64,000 bases of DNA from Isoperla grammatica (lineage: Eukaryota > Arthropoda > Insecta > Plecoptera > Perlodidae): assembly GCA_945910005.1 (NCBI GenBank), contig OX246738.1, positions 20,035,458 through 20,099,457 on the forward strand. Reading direction: 5' to 3'. A program made the position numbers and the translations under genes. Each line of letters opens with the position of its first letter. The stretch's first letter is position 1. This document shows, piece after piece, positions 19,916-32,700 of the stretch. Under the pieces are notes generated by a model that had not been told where the DNA came from, made no database searches, and saw nothing but the letters and a program-made list of their open reading frames with translations.

Positions 19916-22900
19916 TAGAAGTTAACTCGCATCAAGTTATTATCAAGTTATTAAAAGTGCTTGTTACACACATTCCGACTGTTACAGAGTGGGTTTACAA
20001 AAATGTACAATATTTGCAATAACTACATAGCTTACATATTTTCTATACGGTTTAAACTAGTGTGACGGAATGTTATAGCTATACAATGTGTTCATGCAGC
20101 TTTAATCATACGGGCAATTTAAATGGACAGATTCCAACATATTTGTTGCTTAGTATTTCTAAACGTTAGTGATTGAACGTAACACGGTTTCTACCTTACA
20201 TGAAAGTTATTATAATTTTGTATTGTCTTTTGATGAGCCATGGTTGAAGTAAACAAACGCGAACCATTCCTAAGTGGTTTCGGTAATGAACAAATACACT
20301 CATGATTATGTTTATTCACTGTACCCGTTTAAGAAATTCAAACGGTTCATTCTGATTTAATTACTCAATAATAGTGTAAGAGATTCCTCTTTGCAGTAAG
20401 ACGCATAAGATTAAGAGATGCTCCATCTTCTCAATATCGGTAAAATGAAGGGAAAGCGATTTTTATTAATACATTATACGGAATCCATCATTATGTATTT
20501 CATGGTATAGTAGCCATCATTTTCGTAGAGCGCTAGCGGTTCCTTTCAGTTCTTCTTGAATAGAGCTCGCTGTCATGTACTCGTCACAGCTACAATAAGG
20601 CAGACGATTGCTTTGACACCGGTCAAGAATTTGTTTTGTAAATTTGTGTTTTTGCCCCTTTTGGTGACAGTAGTAGCATCTTTGACTGTGCGCCCGCCCG
20701 CGGAGAAGCTCATTGTGCGAAGTTAAACGGGCATGTAACCCTTCGTGAATAGAGCTCGAGAAAGCGCTCTACAGAAATGAGGGCTACTAAGGAATTATAT
20801 AAAAATTGAATTCAACGTTTATAAAGTCAGAATATTCATAGCTTCAGTATCACTGAATCAATCACATTATCAAATCACAGTACCAAAAAATAGTGCATTA
20901 TTAATGCACTATAAAATGAAGTATATATTTGCATTGAAAATAATATATAAATAATTAAATATATAATTGAACCCATTAAAATAAATTGCAGTTCGCCGAA
21001 CATTGCAACTTTCAACATCTCGAATTCTTGTCAACAAAAAAGATTTCAACCGGTCCGAAGTCTTTCAACATGAAGGACACATCTCCTACTCAACTCTGTT
21101 TGTGCGAGCCTTGATTTAACGTACACGCATCGTTATAACTCTGGTTGTTGCTAATTGGGATCGCAGTGTAGAACAGCTTAACTTGTGTTCACTGTGAGGA
21201 ACGAACGTGTTCATTGGTCGAGTCAGTTAATTCCGAGGACACAGTCATTAGCCGTCTTATAGTAGGCGACTTTACGATGGGCAAATGTTCAATTTGAAGA
21301 AGAATGCAATTTACGAGTCTCCCCGGTTTATTACGCGGAATATAAGAGCGCGCAGAGACGGCAACTTAAATAAGACGGAACGAGCCCGGCAACTGGAAAG
21401 AAAGCTAATAATGTTCTTATTTAATCTTGACTTCAACCAAGGATGATTCGTAGATAGATGTATTCAATTACAAGGAATTTTTAGAACTCATTTCGTTTCT
21501 TCGCCCGGAGGCCTGTTGAGATTACGTAACTCTACTCATAAAATAATTAATTAGCTTTTGAAATTCAAAACATGGTGAACTAACGTCATTGTGTCTTGAA
21601 CCAACCTGGCACTTATCACAATAAGGGAATACTGCGCGTTGCAAGTGAGTAGTCATACCCTCTTTGAATAGAATCATGTCTTATACTAGCCCTAAGCCTA
21701 ACGCAAGTAGTCGTATACCAACATCAGACTCATAACTATACTGCTCATTTCACGTACGCCGATTCTTCTAAATTCAACAGATTCTTGGCATTCTTCCAAC
21801 ATTCGTAAATGTAATCTTGCGCTTAGTAGAGTGTATATGCATATGCCTCATAAGCCACGCCCACTCTTCCAGATAATCAACCGTAGGTCGTAAAGTATCT
21901 CTAATGGTCCTGTTTCAATTAGATGGAAGGAAAGACAAAAGTAGAAAATTACTTTGGTACCGTTGGACTCGGCTATGTCGTAAACTTTAGAATACTGACG
22001 TCGGGGCAACTTTACCGTATACCATAACGCATGGTTGTATCTCCATTGTGTACGTATTGCGTTGGCGTTTTGATCTGCCAGGGGTGGTGCGGTACTGGGG
22101 ACCGAGCGCGAGAGAAAAGACTCGAAATTATTGGCTTATGCAAACGGTTTTAATCCACAATTTGCATGTTCAAACACCGGGGCGGTTCGCGTCGTGGCGG
22201 GCGTCGTATCTGTGTTTACCCAGCCAGGTTCCTGCAGCGGGGAGGATGTGGGTCACAACTTCCCTTCCCTTGGCTCCTGGTCTTGGACACCTACCACGCG
22301 CACTTCTCCTTATTGCCAATAGAGATGAGACGTTGAGGCGGTTAGCGGAGTCATCATTACTACGACAAATTGGAAACTCAACGATGGATAAGTTTGAGCG
22401 AAAGATTCCGATCACTCAACTTTTTTTTTTTTATTTCTCCGTGTTGGAGAAGATGTTGATTCGGTTGCGCGTGCACCGGCCTCATCTGCGCCTAGGAAGG
22501 AATTGAAACCTTTCAAAGAAGAAGAAGAGTTCAATCTTCGGAAACAAATTGTTTTTATTCAAGGAATTCGAAAAGAAAGCTTTTGTACGAGGATTTATTT
22601 TCCAATTTATAAATGGGTTGATCGAAAATGATTTCCGAAATATTTTACCGTACCCACACAACAATGTTGCAGACCTCAAAACAAAGTGTCGGTCATTTTT
22701 CAAAGTCACCTTCGGGGTTCCGATAATCAATACCGGGGATGGATTTGTTTTGTGGCCAACTAATGGATTTACCAATTACGAGCAGATTTCGTTGGTCTTA
22801 CGCCGCGAACCGCTTCTGTGCCAACAGAACAATGGCTCGTAAATAGCCTGTTTGTATTTGCTGCGAGACAAACAGCTGAATAGCGGCGTCTATCGGGACT

Positions 22901-23800
22901 ATTTATAAACGAGGAAGAACTGTGACTCGAACTCGAACTCGAACCAATGTGATCGATTTATCGGCGAAGGAATTAGAAGAAAGGGATGTCGACCCAACTC
23001 TTCCGCCACGGCCAATCCTGATACACAGCCGCTGAGATTTCTACACATCACTTAGTCGAGGCTAAAAGTGACCGACAGTTCCGTTCCGTTCGCTAAACGA
23101 TAGAGAAGATTTCTTAGGAAACATTAGTAAGACATGATTGTCTTGGTCAGCTTAGATCAGCGCGACCAGGGCTGAGCTATAGGATTGAATGTTTGATACA
23201 GGACACACAATATCCCGGCTGTGAACGTTCAACTACTGTTAATGCAAATTGATTTCAAATATATGCATTTATTCTTTATTTTGTTATTGTTAAGGCTATG
23301 TATTTTGTGTACTTACAGTTGAATCTTAGACGTGTGTGTGTATTTAAAATAAAATTTTGTAACAAAATGTTAAACAAACATCGGGGGAAGGGAGGGGGTG
23401 CATTGCTTTTCACAACACTAATTTGAATGATATTGAAGACTTTAAATTATACGACTTTAAATGAAGTATGACAAATGCATTTGAATATATATCAACCTAC
23501 AACTCACTTTATCAAATGATTTAGGTATTTATAATTCAATGTGCATCATCTGTGAGCATTATTAAAAGTAGCATCTGAATAATTGAAGTACCACGTAATC
23601 CTAACAAAGTGATAGAATAATGTCAGTCTACAATACACGCGTTGATAATGTTGTCGCTCATGATGACCACTCAACAGGGTATCAAAATGGAAAGTCTGGG
23701 TATTCACTATTCAGCTTGCTTTTTTTAAAATGATATACGGTTATTTGTTTTGATTGCATATATTGTAATATACCATCTGGGCTTCTAGTTGTATTGTAAA
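19916..23800. other. Non-coding stretch with GC-richer sub-blocks
   Basis: 20500-20760 and 21050-22510 are richer in G+C and CpG than their surroundings, but no frame gives a known protein. The 152-codon frame 22048-22506 overlaps other frames on both strands and has no motif. The plus-strand frame 22549-22842 (…DLKTKCRSFFKVTFGVPII…) looks somewhat protein-like but is not recognised. A GAACTC triple repeat lies near 22925-22945. A 23-bp palindrome is listed separately. Confidence 0.5.
20890..20912. other. Perfect 11-bp-arm palindrome
   Basis: ATAGTGCATTA, one central T, then its exact reverse complement. It could extrude as a cruciform or be a dimer binding site. It lies in an AT-rich setting with no neighbouring gene. 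Confidence 0.7.
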
Positions 23801-23819
23801 CAACAACAACAACAACAAA
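23801..23819. repeat. (CAA)n microsatellite
   Basis: Six perfect CAA units. The run is short and has no coding context. Confidence 0.9.
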
Positions 23820-26800
23820 TTGTTTTTGTCAATAAAATGTCCAGTTAATTACTGAACGTACGTGAAAAGTGAAAACGTTTCTTCTGTTCTAAAGCATCCA
23901 TAACAGTTTCGAACGTGTTTTCAATTCCCCAAATAGAAATAAATTAACATCTTTTATGAATAACTCTACAGGAAATTGAATGTCAAGCTTTTGACAGATT
24001 TAAAAACTCTGCTTGCTCGCGAGTCAACAATCCTGAACATGACAGCCTTCAAAACTTGGATCGACCAAGTGATCTATAATGAATGTCGAACATTGATTCT
24101 GATAGTTTCGCTACATGAGTTTGTGGGACGTACGACGCGATTCTGACTTCTCAATTAATTCATACCCTTTTCGTCGGCCTCCAGTTTGTGTGCGCACCGA
24201 ACGCACGGCTGGTCTAGTTGATCCCTCCCACAAGTTCCAACAAAAAGTTTCCCTTGGCCAATGTTCGTCGAGATTCTAAATCGTTCGCTTTGTGCCAATG
24301 GTTTCAAGTGGGTGGTTCTCTGTTATCCAGTCAGCTTCCATTTCCCACGTTGCCACATCATATCATATTTCATGAGGAAATTTAGCTGCCGAGTAATAAA
24401 TGAATAAAATCGTAATAAATTTGAAAATAATTGTTGATCGGTCATTTCATCTGACAAGCTTAATTTCTTATTGTTTTAAAATGAGATAGTTTAGTGGTTC
24501 TAGGCGACACGGATTTAATTTAAAGGCAACGTTGCGATCAATATCTGCTTGATTGGCCGGTTGGACGCATAATGTGGTTGAACTAGGCGCCGGTATATAG
24601 ATCATGTCTGGCGAACATGTTTTATGTTTTTTTTTTTTACCACGAAAATAGTTAAATGTAGCTCGGTATTGCTGCTTCAACGGCACAAAAATTAACATGA
24701 CATTACGGCAATTTCTTGGAATATATTTGTTGTCTTAATTTATCAAGAACGTGACTAAATAATGCACACGACTTCAATCATCGCAAAGGAATATTACCAT
24801 TCGTATTTCGTACAAAATTATACACGGCCGGTATGAATGTAAATAATTCTTTAAATTAAAGAAATGAAAAGTACTTGAAATTTAGAAACTTTCTCGAACT
24901 GAAAATAAAGTGTTTTTTTTATTACTTAAGTTTGTTGTGCTGATTCTAGAGCTATGAATTACGTCATTGAGACAAACACGGCAAAAGGCAAGAATAATTG
25001 GTTTCAACTTTCATTTATGAGGTTACTTGACGGAGAACTAACTTATTCCTTTAACTATTACACAAGGTTGAAGACTTATTCTTTACAGCTGGTGTGGTAA
25101 CATTCTTTTAAAATTCCTCGTCATTTGCCTTACTGTAAAGCTTACACGTGACTGAACAGATTTATTCAGTTTATCTTACATAAGTCAACAACTATCTCGA
25201 ACTTGGCGGTAATATAAAGGCATTGTTTTACTTTCTTATTTACTATTATTTTTTCTCTTTTCTTTTGAATATGACACCGGAGCAACTTTTTCAACCTCAC
25301 ACACAACCGTTTTGTTCCACAATTTTATATTCATTCTTGAAGTTTGTCATGAACACAAAATAGAGTTTCCGCGTTAAATTCTTTGTCGACATAGTTTGCC
25401 TGAAGGAATCCAGTACCGCCATTCTACTCCACCTCGCGTAGGCGCATAACAAGGGAGGGACGCGTCTCTCTTATGGATGAACGAATTTACTTCATCATCG
25501 ACTTGAACAAACAAGGCAAAGCGATGCTTCTTACATTCTTTTTAAACATTTCTTCGCTTCAGTTTTTATTCATTTTCCATTCATCTATGAAACCCACCCC
25601 CGCCCCCTCACTCGGCGTAAGAAACTCGATGGCACGTTACACTTAATGTAATCAACTCCTCCTCATTGAAAATGATTCTTTTAGTCTCCTGTCTTTATAC
25701 TTCCTGTCTGCTTCTATTTCTCCTCATCCTCCTAACTTTCAAACTTCAATTCGTTTATCTCTGTTTTTATGCTTACAAATATCACAGTTCGGTCTTAAAA
25801 GTATGAGAATGAACGAGGGAGAAGGCGGCAAGGTAAAGTAGATGCGAAAGCACAGCAAAGTGCGTACAAGCTGGACTAAATGAAAGACTAAGGACAACTT
25901 CAAAGGATGTTGAAATCTGAGAGACACGGTTATTAATGCAGTCTATAAATAGGAGAGATGATGTTCTTTTATCTCTTCTGTTCCCTTCTCTATATGTGTG
26001 AAGCACAAGCACACATTTTACACAATCGTTTGAACAATTAGCAGCTGCGTTGAAATACTGAAAGACGAGCGAATATGGGTGAATACTGAACACTTGCTAA
26101 ACTAACGGGTTTCGTTTTAATTACAGAATGACGACATTTTAGAACCTCGCGGCATTTTGCTTATAAAATACACTGAAATTATTTATAACTTTGCACAAAA
26201 TATTACATTGAAAGAATAATAATTATTTCCCAGCATGCATTTCCTTAGCTAATGTGATGTTTAGCGGCTATTTCCTAACCCGGAACCTCCACCAAGCACG
26301 AACAAACTACAAGACAAAAAAGGACAAATAAAAGATAAAATAAAGGATAAATAAAGAAAAAGAGGCACCTCTAGCGGCAGTCTTTGGAAACATATTCGAA
26401 TTCAATGGCACTGTTATTATTGCATTTTATAAGAGTATGTTTACACTCTATCTATGTAGTAAATACATTTCAATATCTAGTTTGCATTAAACTGTACACA
26501 CAAAATCGTTAATAAACTGCACTTGACAGTAAATATGTAATCTACATTGCCACAATATTCCAACAATACTATTATAACGGCAACCATGTATGTGCGACAG
26601 CTGCACCGCATCATGCTCATCCGTTAGCGTTCGCGTGAGGATTAATGCAACTATCTTATCAATTTTGCAAAATATTTGATCCTGAGTAAAGAATATATTT
26701 TTAACATTATTATTTTATTTCAATTTTCATTAAATTATTGTTTATATATTCAACAATAATTTACATAACAATCAAATCAAAATTCCATGCCATGTGTCAA

Positions 26801-29171
26801 CGTGAATCAGCTAGCGCATCCCTCAACAAGGTAACATATACCATTGAGACCGATTTGGTTTACTAGTAGTTTATATTGGCCAATAAACAAAACACTTATG
26901 ATGTCGCTCTGTTCATTAAATGGGAGCCGGCTTTGCATACGGTTAACTGCCTCCTGTTCCGTGTGGGTTGACGATGGGAGAAGTTGGTCGGTAGCTGTGC
27001 TGTGTGTGTGGATATCACCCAAGGGAAGCGGACATGGTCACTCGTGATGGTTGACCATTTCAAACAACGACACTGGGGCGTGCGTTATTGTTGCCTGGAG
27101 GATTGTTCGTTTAACTGAAGATCTTCAAACAGAACGAACGGGGTAACTGAAACTCAGTGGAACGACATCACATAGAAATGTCAACTAACGAACATATCTT
27201 TGTTTGTTAAATTAAAACATTTTAATTATTGTTTTTGTAAAGGTTTTAATTTGTTGATGAGAACCATTTAAAAAATGGCCATAAATTAGAACATTACATT
27301 AATGACCATATTCTGGCAAGCCCAAATTTAAATACCGACCGCTGATTGACTACGAACCACTCTTCTATGCATTATGACTGAATAGGATATAAATTAAATA
27401 AAATGAAATTATGACGAGGCAAGTATATGTTTATTCACTAAGAGTTTTTGTGTATGTATAACCTCGTGTAAAAAGCTATGTTATTATGACCGTACGTTGT
27501 TTTGCACGGCGTTCAAATCCTATGCGCAGCATAATCGTGCTTTTGCTCAACTCGGAACGAAACAACCAACTTTTATTAATTAAAATTAAGTTATTATTTT
27601 ACATCGACATGGTGTTCTAGCTTTACACCGGAGATGGAAATAGAACTCGAATCTTAATTTTACGTCGTGTAAAACGTAAGGTGTGCGCGTAAACAGAAAG
27701 CGGTCAGGTTCGTCAGCACCTTAAGCATTACACTGGCAGTAGAGCTTGTGGACATGTATATTACGCTGTCGAGTGTGCAACGTGTCGATTAAGGTATGAA
27801 GTAAGTTCAGTTTTGCATAGTCACAGCACGCAACCTATACGCCCACGCTAAGCGTGTGCTACAAGATAACCTGAAACACGTCCGTGGTAATTGGGCTATT
27901 AACAAGATTTATTTTCTTATGTTACTAATTCAAATATTTAATTTTCAATTTATATTTTCCATAAATAAATATTTTCTTTGCTGCTAGATTGTGTACGAGT
28001 AATATTCAACAACATTGTATTCATTGCTGTGTGACGCGTTGATTTGTGAGCACTCATCCACGGACAAGTTACCGACAAGTTAACGCCATTGTTCAATATA
28101 AGAATATGCATATTATTTATTTCGAAACAATCAACAGCTTACAAGAAACAAGATTGAGCAAAGCTTCGAGTGTGTGTTGTCATAATTACTACATTTACAG
28201 ACAACAATATAAATGTAATTTCTTGCTCTAACACTCCTCGGATCGCGTTTAAAGTGACATATTCTTAACGGGACAGAAATGTACCTACTATAACGTTCTC
28301 TTTCCAACATTTTTTCGTCATTTTAGTTCGGAAAAATATGTAGAATATTGGTCTTGTAACTAATTAACTTCTTGACAGATTTTCTTACGAAACTAAATAA
28401 TGGCATTCAGTCCACATCGGAACTTGTGGAATGTGGATGCTCCAAATTTGAACTTGATCGGACTTCCCGTTCGTTTTCTATCATAAACAAAACAAAACAA
28501 GTACCCTAAAAGTAGAATGGAAACGTCCACTTCGCTCTCTTAATTATACGTGCAAATAAATATGCCTTCCCAAAATCAACATCTTTTATTTTCACTTACG
28601 GTTAATCCTAATCTTTATAGGTTTTTCATCCTTTAAATTTGTCATGAAAATATTGTACCCTGCAAAAGTCAACTCAATTGTTCTTTATCAGAACCGAAGT
28701 GTAGTCACGTACAAATTTTACTAACCCATTGTTTTTTTCTTTTATTTCAGGTGAGTTCGTGCTTCTTGGCTTCTAAGGCAAGGCTGGGGCAGATAAGTAT
28801 AGTGCGGCTTGAAAACGTAGCTAAGAGTTCCTTCATGCGTTTTTCTTCGCATCACGTATCTTCATAAAAATGTGTTTATTTTTTACTCGCCTTCATAATT
28901 TGGTTGAGTTTGATAAAGTACTTCAAAACTAAACTTGAAAAGCGTTGTACTGACATGCCTGACTTTGACTGCATGTCTAATTTAAACGCTTTTGAAATTT
29001 TTATCTAAAATGGATTCAAAAAATGAACAAGCTATTCAATAAATATTTATAATTGCTGAATATTTGAATTTGTAACAGGGGATTGATTAAGTTTAACTTA
29101 GACCCAGTTTTATAAAATATTTAGTTAGTTACTTACTTGTTTTATCCATGGCATCACATTTAGTCTAGGAC
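23820..29171. other. Non-coding stretch
   Basis: No gene or mobile element recognised. 24060-24360 is moderately GC-richer and contains TTCCCACG (24342-24349), a match to the Su(H)/CSL site, which is weak evidence alone. 26365-26379 contains a CTCF-like core (CCGCTAGAGGTGC on the minus strand). The frames 25739-26093, 26807-27047 and 28046-28231 have no recognisable domain. Confidence 0.5.
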
Positions 29172-29174
29172 TAA

Positions 29175-29751
29175 GGGTCTGTCCAAAAGTTAAAGCAGCT
29201 TGCTTATTTGCTTACTTGCTTGTTGTCTTACTTGCTTGTTTTAATAGCTTGCTTAATTTAATAGTTTGCTTCGTTATTGGAGCTTTTGACGCTTACTTAA
29301 CAAATTGACCTGACACCTGGTGGTAACATTATGTATAACTATCTACATGTGCGTATCACGTACGTTTGTTTACATTTTTCGACTGACACTTGACAGCTTG
29401 TTCTGCAGTAAGGATGGATCAGAGAAACGGGAATTTAAGTTATTAAGCATCCAAAAATTGAATTCACCCTAGGGCTATAATTTATTATCATGTTATACAC
29501 TTACATTTAATTATAACAGGTTCCTCTTGCCACTCCATGTCAACGCTTTGTTCAGCATCCATTATTAGCAAACAAGATAAGCAAATGAGTGTACACTTTC
29601 GTTGTCTTAAATCTTCTTTTTCTTCTTTGCCAAGCAAACTAGAATTCGCAATCTTTTGACTCTTGCTTCTGACGTCATGACTTAAAATTAGACAACCAAT
29701 CAAGCAAACGAGCAAGGAAGCAAGCATAATTTCTAGCTTTTGGACAGACCC
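29175..29751. mobile_element. PIF/Harbinger-like DNA transposon, internally deleted
   Basis: The ends are inverted repeats starting GGGTCTGTCCAAAAG: 15 bp perfect, at 29175-29189 and complementary at 29737-29751. Degenerate GCTTGCTT-type subterminal repeats lie on both sides. The element is flanked by TAA at 29172-29174 and again at 29752-29754. A 3-bp TWA target duplication is the hallmark of the PIF/Harbinger superfamily. At 577 bp it is far too short for the autonomous form, which carries a transposase and a Myb-like protein gene, so it is non-autonomous. A possible remnant of a transposase N-terminus lies on the minus strand inside it. Confidence 0.75.
29488..29727 (-). pseudogene. Possible N-terminal remnant of a Harbinger-type transposase
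   Basis: An ATG at 29727 opens a 79-codon frame entirely inside the element. Its second half reads KEEKEDLRQRKCTLICLSCL, then an acidic part (MDAEQSVDMEWQEEP), then a basic end. Animal Harbinger transposases often begin with a basic-leucine-rich segment, an acidic stretch and then a basic WxRPW-type motif, so the order fits. The WxRPW-type motif and the whole DDE domain are absent because the element ends. The first half, close to the inverted repeat, is probably terminal-repeat sequence read in frame. This is an inference from composition and position, not a clear domain match. Confidence 0.35.
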
Positions 29752-29754
29752 TAA

Positions 29755-32700
29755 ATTGGTGGTTGCCATGGTGAAAACAAGTTGTAGCCTAATTGGGTCT
29801 TACTGGTATTCATTTGACACACAACTGCCAGGAACGATTGTAGACCGTCCTTAAAAACCTGGCTTTATTATTATATTATGATATGATAATACTTTATTAG
29901 GTATGGTATATATACTATTACATATTTAAATATTGTGTTTTAACGTTTAAAATGTGTTTTGGTAGTACTTATTTGTTAAAGCAAAGCATTTTTTGTTGTT
30001 TCAAAATTCAACATTTTAGACATTTTGTTTTTTATGCTGATATTATTTACTCGTCAGATTAAGGAGGCTTTGCCAGTTTTCGTTGTCAGAAAGATATAGA
30101 AAATCCATTACTGCTCCAGCTTTGCTCTGGCAGCCCGAGAGAAATCTCTGTTTTTGCTGTAGACCATATCTTGCTGTGTACTCTCACACATTAGCCAGCC
30201 CGCTTATTTATCTGTTCTGTTGTCTGTTCTTCTCTCTCATATCTCTTGGTGGTCTCATAACGCCTGGCGCCTTCACCACCCCCCCCCCCCCCCACCCCGT
30301 GCACATGCGCACTGGGGCTGGACTAGAAGAACAACCTACAATTATCTCTCCAACAACGAAACTATGTCTCGCCGTAATTTATTAATTAGTGTCTTCTCTA
30401 ATAAATTGCAACAGCTATGTGTTAACACATGGTTGCGTTCATTGAATTAAGTCAACTATCCATAGTTTCAGGATTATAATACGTTCGTTAATTGTACAGC
30501 TATGTTCGTAATTAAACCTTGATAATAATCTTACCTAGATGTATTATAATATCAAAGTAGTGGTTTTGCATCGTGTAGCTGGTGGTTGTCTACGGACGTG
30601 GCGCAAAGAAGTTGCCCGGGAACGAAGGTGTGTGAAAAGACGATGAAATTTCGTTCTGAAAGTCGACAGGTGTTCACTAGTCTTAAAGAAATTGCGGTTG
30701 CAGGGAAGGATGGAAGAGGGAAGAAAACGGATTCAATTTTTTTTATTTTTGTAGATATAAGTTAGCTAGAGAGAAGTTTTCGAGAGGAAGGAAGAATTTC
30801 CGTGTGGATCATGATCGACTGGGCTGAAGTCGCGCAGAGGATCAAGGAAGCCGGGGGCGAGACCATCCAATGGTTTAGGTGGTGGTGGATATTGATTCCG
30901 ATTTGTAGCCCCAGGTTCGAAAAGCAACTTGAGATTGGGAAAAGATGGGCTTTACTAGTCTGTCCCATATCGCGGTTAAATCTTGCGAGATATTTCTAGA
31001 CTTATTTTCTCCGTGATTAAATGAAAAGAGGATCGTTCTCACTTCCCGTGTCTCGTAGCGGACGACGATGACGACTGAGAGGTGCAGTCTGATCTCTGAC
31101 TAACTTGGCGGGACCGACAATAGCGTATACAGATTGTTCGCTGTGTGGGGATTGCCGTAAACCAATTTGGGGTGAAATCAATGCTTCAGAGAACGATATT
31201 GGGCCCCGTCTCCCTCCGTCGAACCTATATTTTATGCTCTCAGAGTTTCAGAGTCTTGAATGTTAAAAGCCGGGTAAAGAAAGATCGAATGTAACTTAAC
31301 AGCCGATAAAAGTTTCTAGTAAGCGCGTTCTATGACTTCAATCATCAACGGATAAGCTTTATGCTCAAACTTGTCTCACACTAATCTCGGTGTAAATTTA
31401 TGGTGAATTTTGCACGTGGGAAATAAATACAAATTCACGTAAAGCTGCAGTTAATAATGTTTATTTATCGTATTCATCTTGTTCTCTTTATTTAACAATT
31501 TCCTTCCTACAAACAAAGCTTAACATAATGCTTTTTAATAATACACATATTATTTCTATATTTGAGCAAATAGTTTTTTTTTGTTTCCCCTGTCTGTAAA
31601 ACAATGAAATATTCTCTGCGCATAGCCGATTCTAGTCTCCGTATATCAATAAATGGAAGTTTAATGATTTAGTAAATAATTTGTTTAAAGATTTGTATTT
31701 CATGACTTATTCCATACAAGCCAGACAGTCCATAATAATACGCATTATTATTTTTATTTTATGGTTGTAATACAAACGAACTGGGTCAAAACCGGTGTGA
31801 ACGTAGGCTATTGTACGGACATAGATTCCAAGTATTTCTATGTGTTACCTTATTAAACTCTACTTAAAACTAAATAAACGTATCATTGTTGATATTTTTC
31901 TAGAACGAACTGTAGATGTTATATATTTGTAGTTATCAGTTAGTATTTATTCTCAATATGTAAACATTGAAGTAGGCAATACGTATCGCCATAGCAAAAA
32001 GTGCAAATGAGAGGTATTAAATATAATGCTGATATCTAAATTATTTTTTAGTATATTTTATACTAGTTAAAATATTTGTAAATTAGCGTTCTACCAATAC
32101 ATTTCTTTTTAAATTATTTACCAGTGTTCCTTTTAAAAACTTACACTTCCATAGTCATGATTTTACTTCACGAACAAACCTGGAGTATGTCTTTTATATA
32201 ACTCCCGAGCAAATGATTAAAGGCAATTAGAACTCATCGCATTGTGTTGGGTTACAACTCATCTCCAACTAGTGCACTTATCTTGCGCCATAATGCAGAT
32301 GTAGCAAGTTGCTCTCATAAACATATTAGCAACCAGCCACTCTCTTTAAAAGCAAAGTTACCGTCGTGCTTGTTAAGCACATAACTAGTTGCACATTAAA
32401 ATATTAAACTTGGTTGGTTACTTTGGCAGAAAACTTTCAGTTAGCGTAATACGCCCACGCGGCCAAACAACTCCAAACAACGTTGTACCGCGAACACAAT
32501 ATCCCACCAATCTGCTCTCTCATGTAATTTAAGTTATTTTAAAATATATGGTTGCGACGGTGAGCTAATAAGCATTCACCAACAAAGCACGCAAAAACAA
32601 ATTCCATATAGACGAAATACTGCTAAAACCTCGTCCGGAATCGAATCGTTTTCGGTATGTTAACTTTGATGACGAGATGAGATATTTGAGCGGGAAAACA

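Noticed and set aside
22048..22506. Longest open frame, 152 codons.
   Set aside because: It overlaps frames on both strands, has no recognisable motif, and its apparent start is TTG; a GC-rich patch depletes stops by chance.
24342..24349. Su(H)/CSL-like TTCCCACG, with a similar site at 31411-31422.
   Set aside because: Single 8-mers of this kind are expected by chance in 64 kb, and no cluster is present.
25024..25040. GACGGAGAACT resembles the core of miR-184.
   Set aside because: Only 11 bases match, the first bases of the mature form differ, and no opposing arm gives a hairpin.
26402..26412. AATGGCACTG resembles the 5' end of miR-263/183-type RNAs.
   Set aside because: Similarity stops after 10 bases and there is no hairpin partner nearby.
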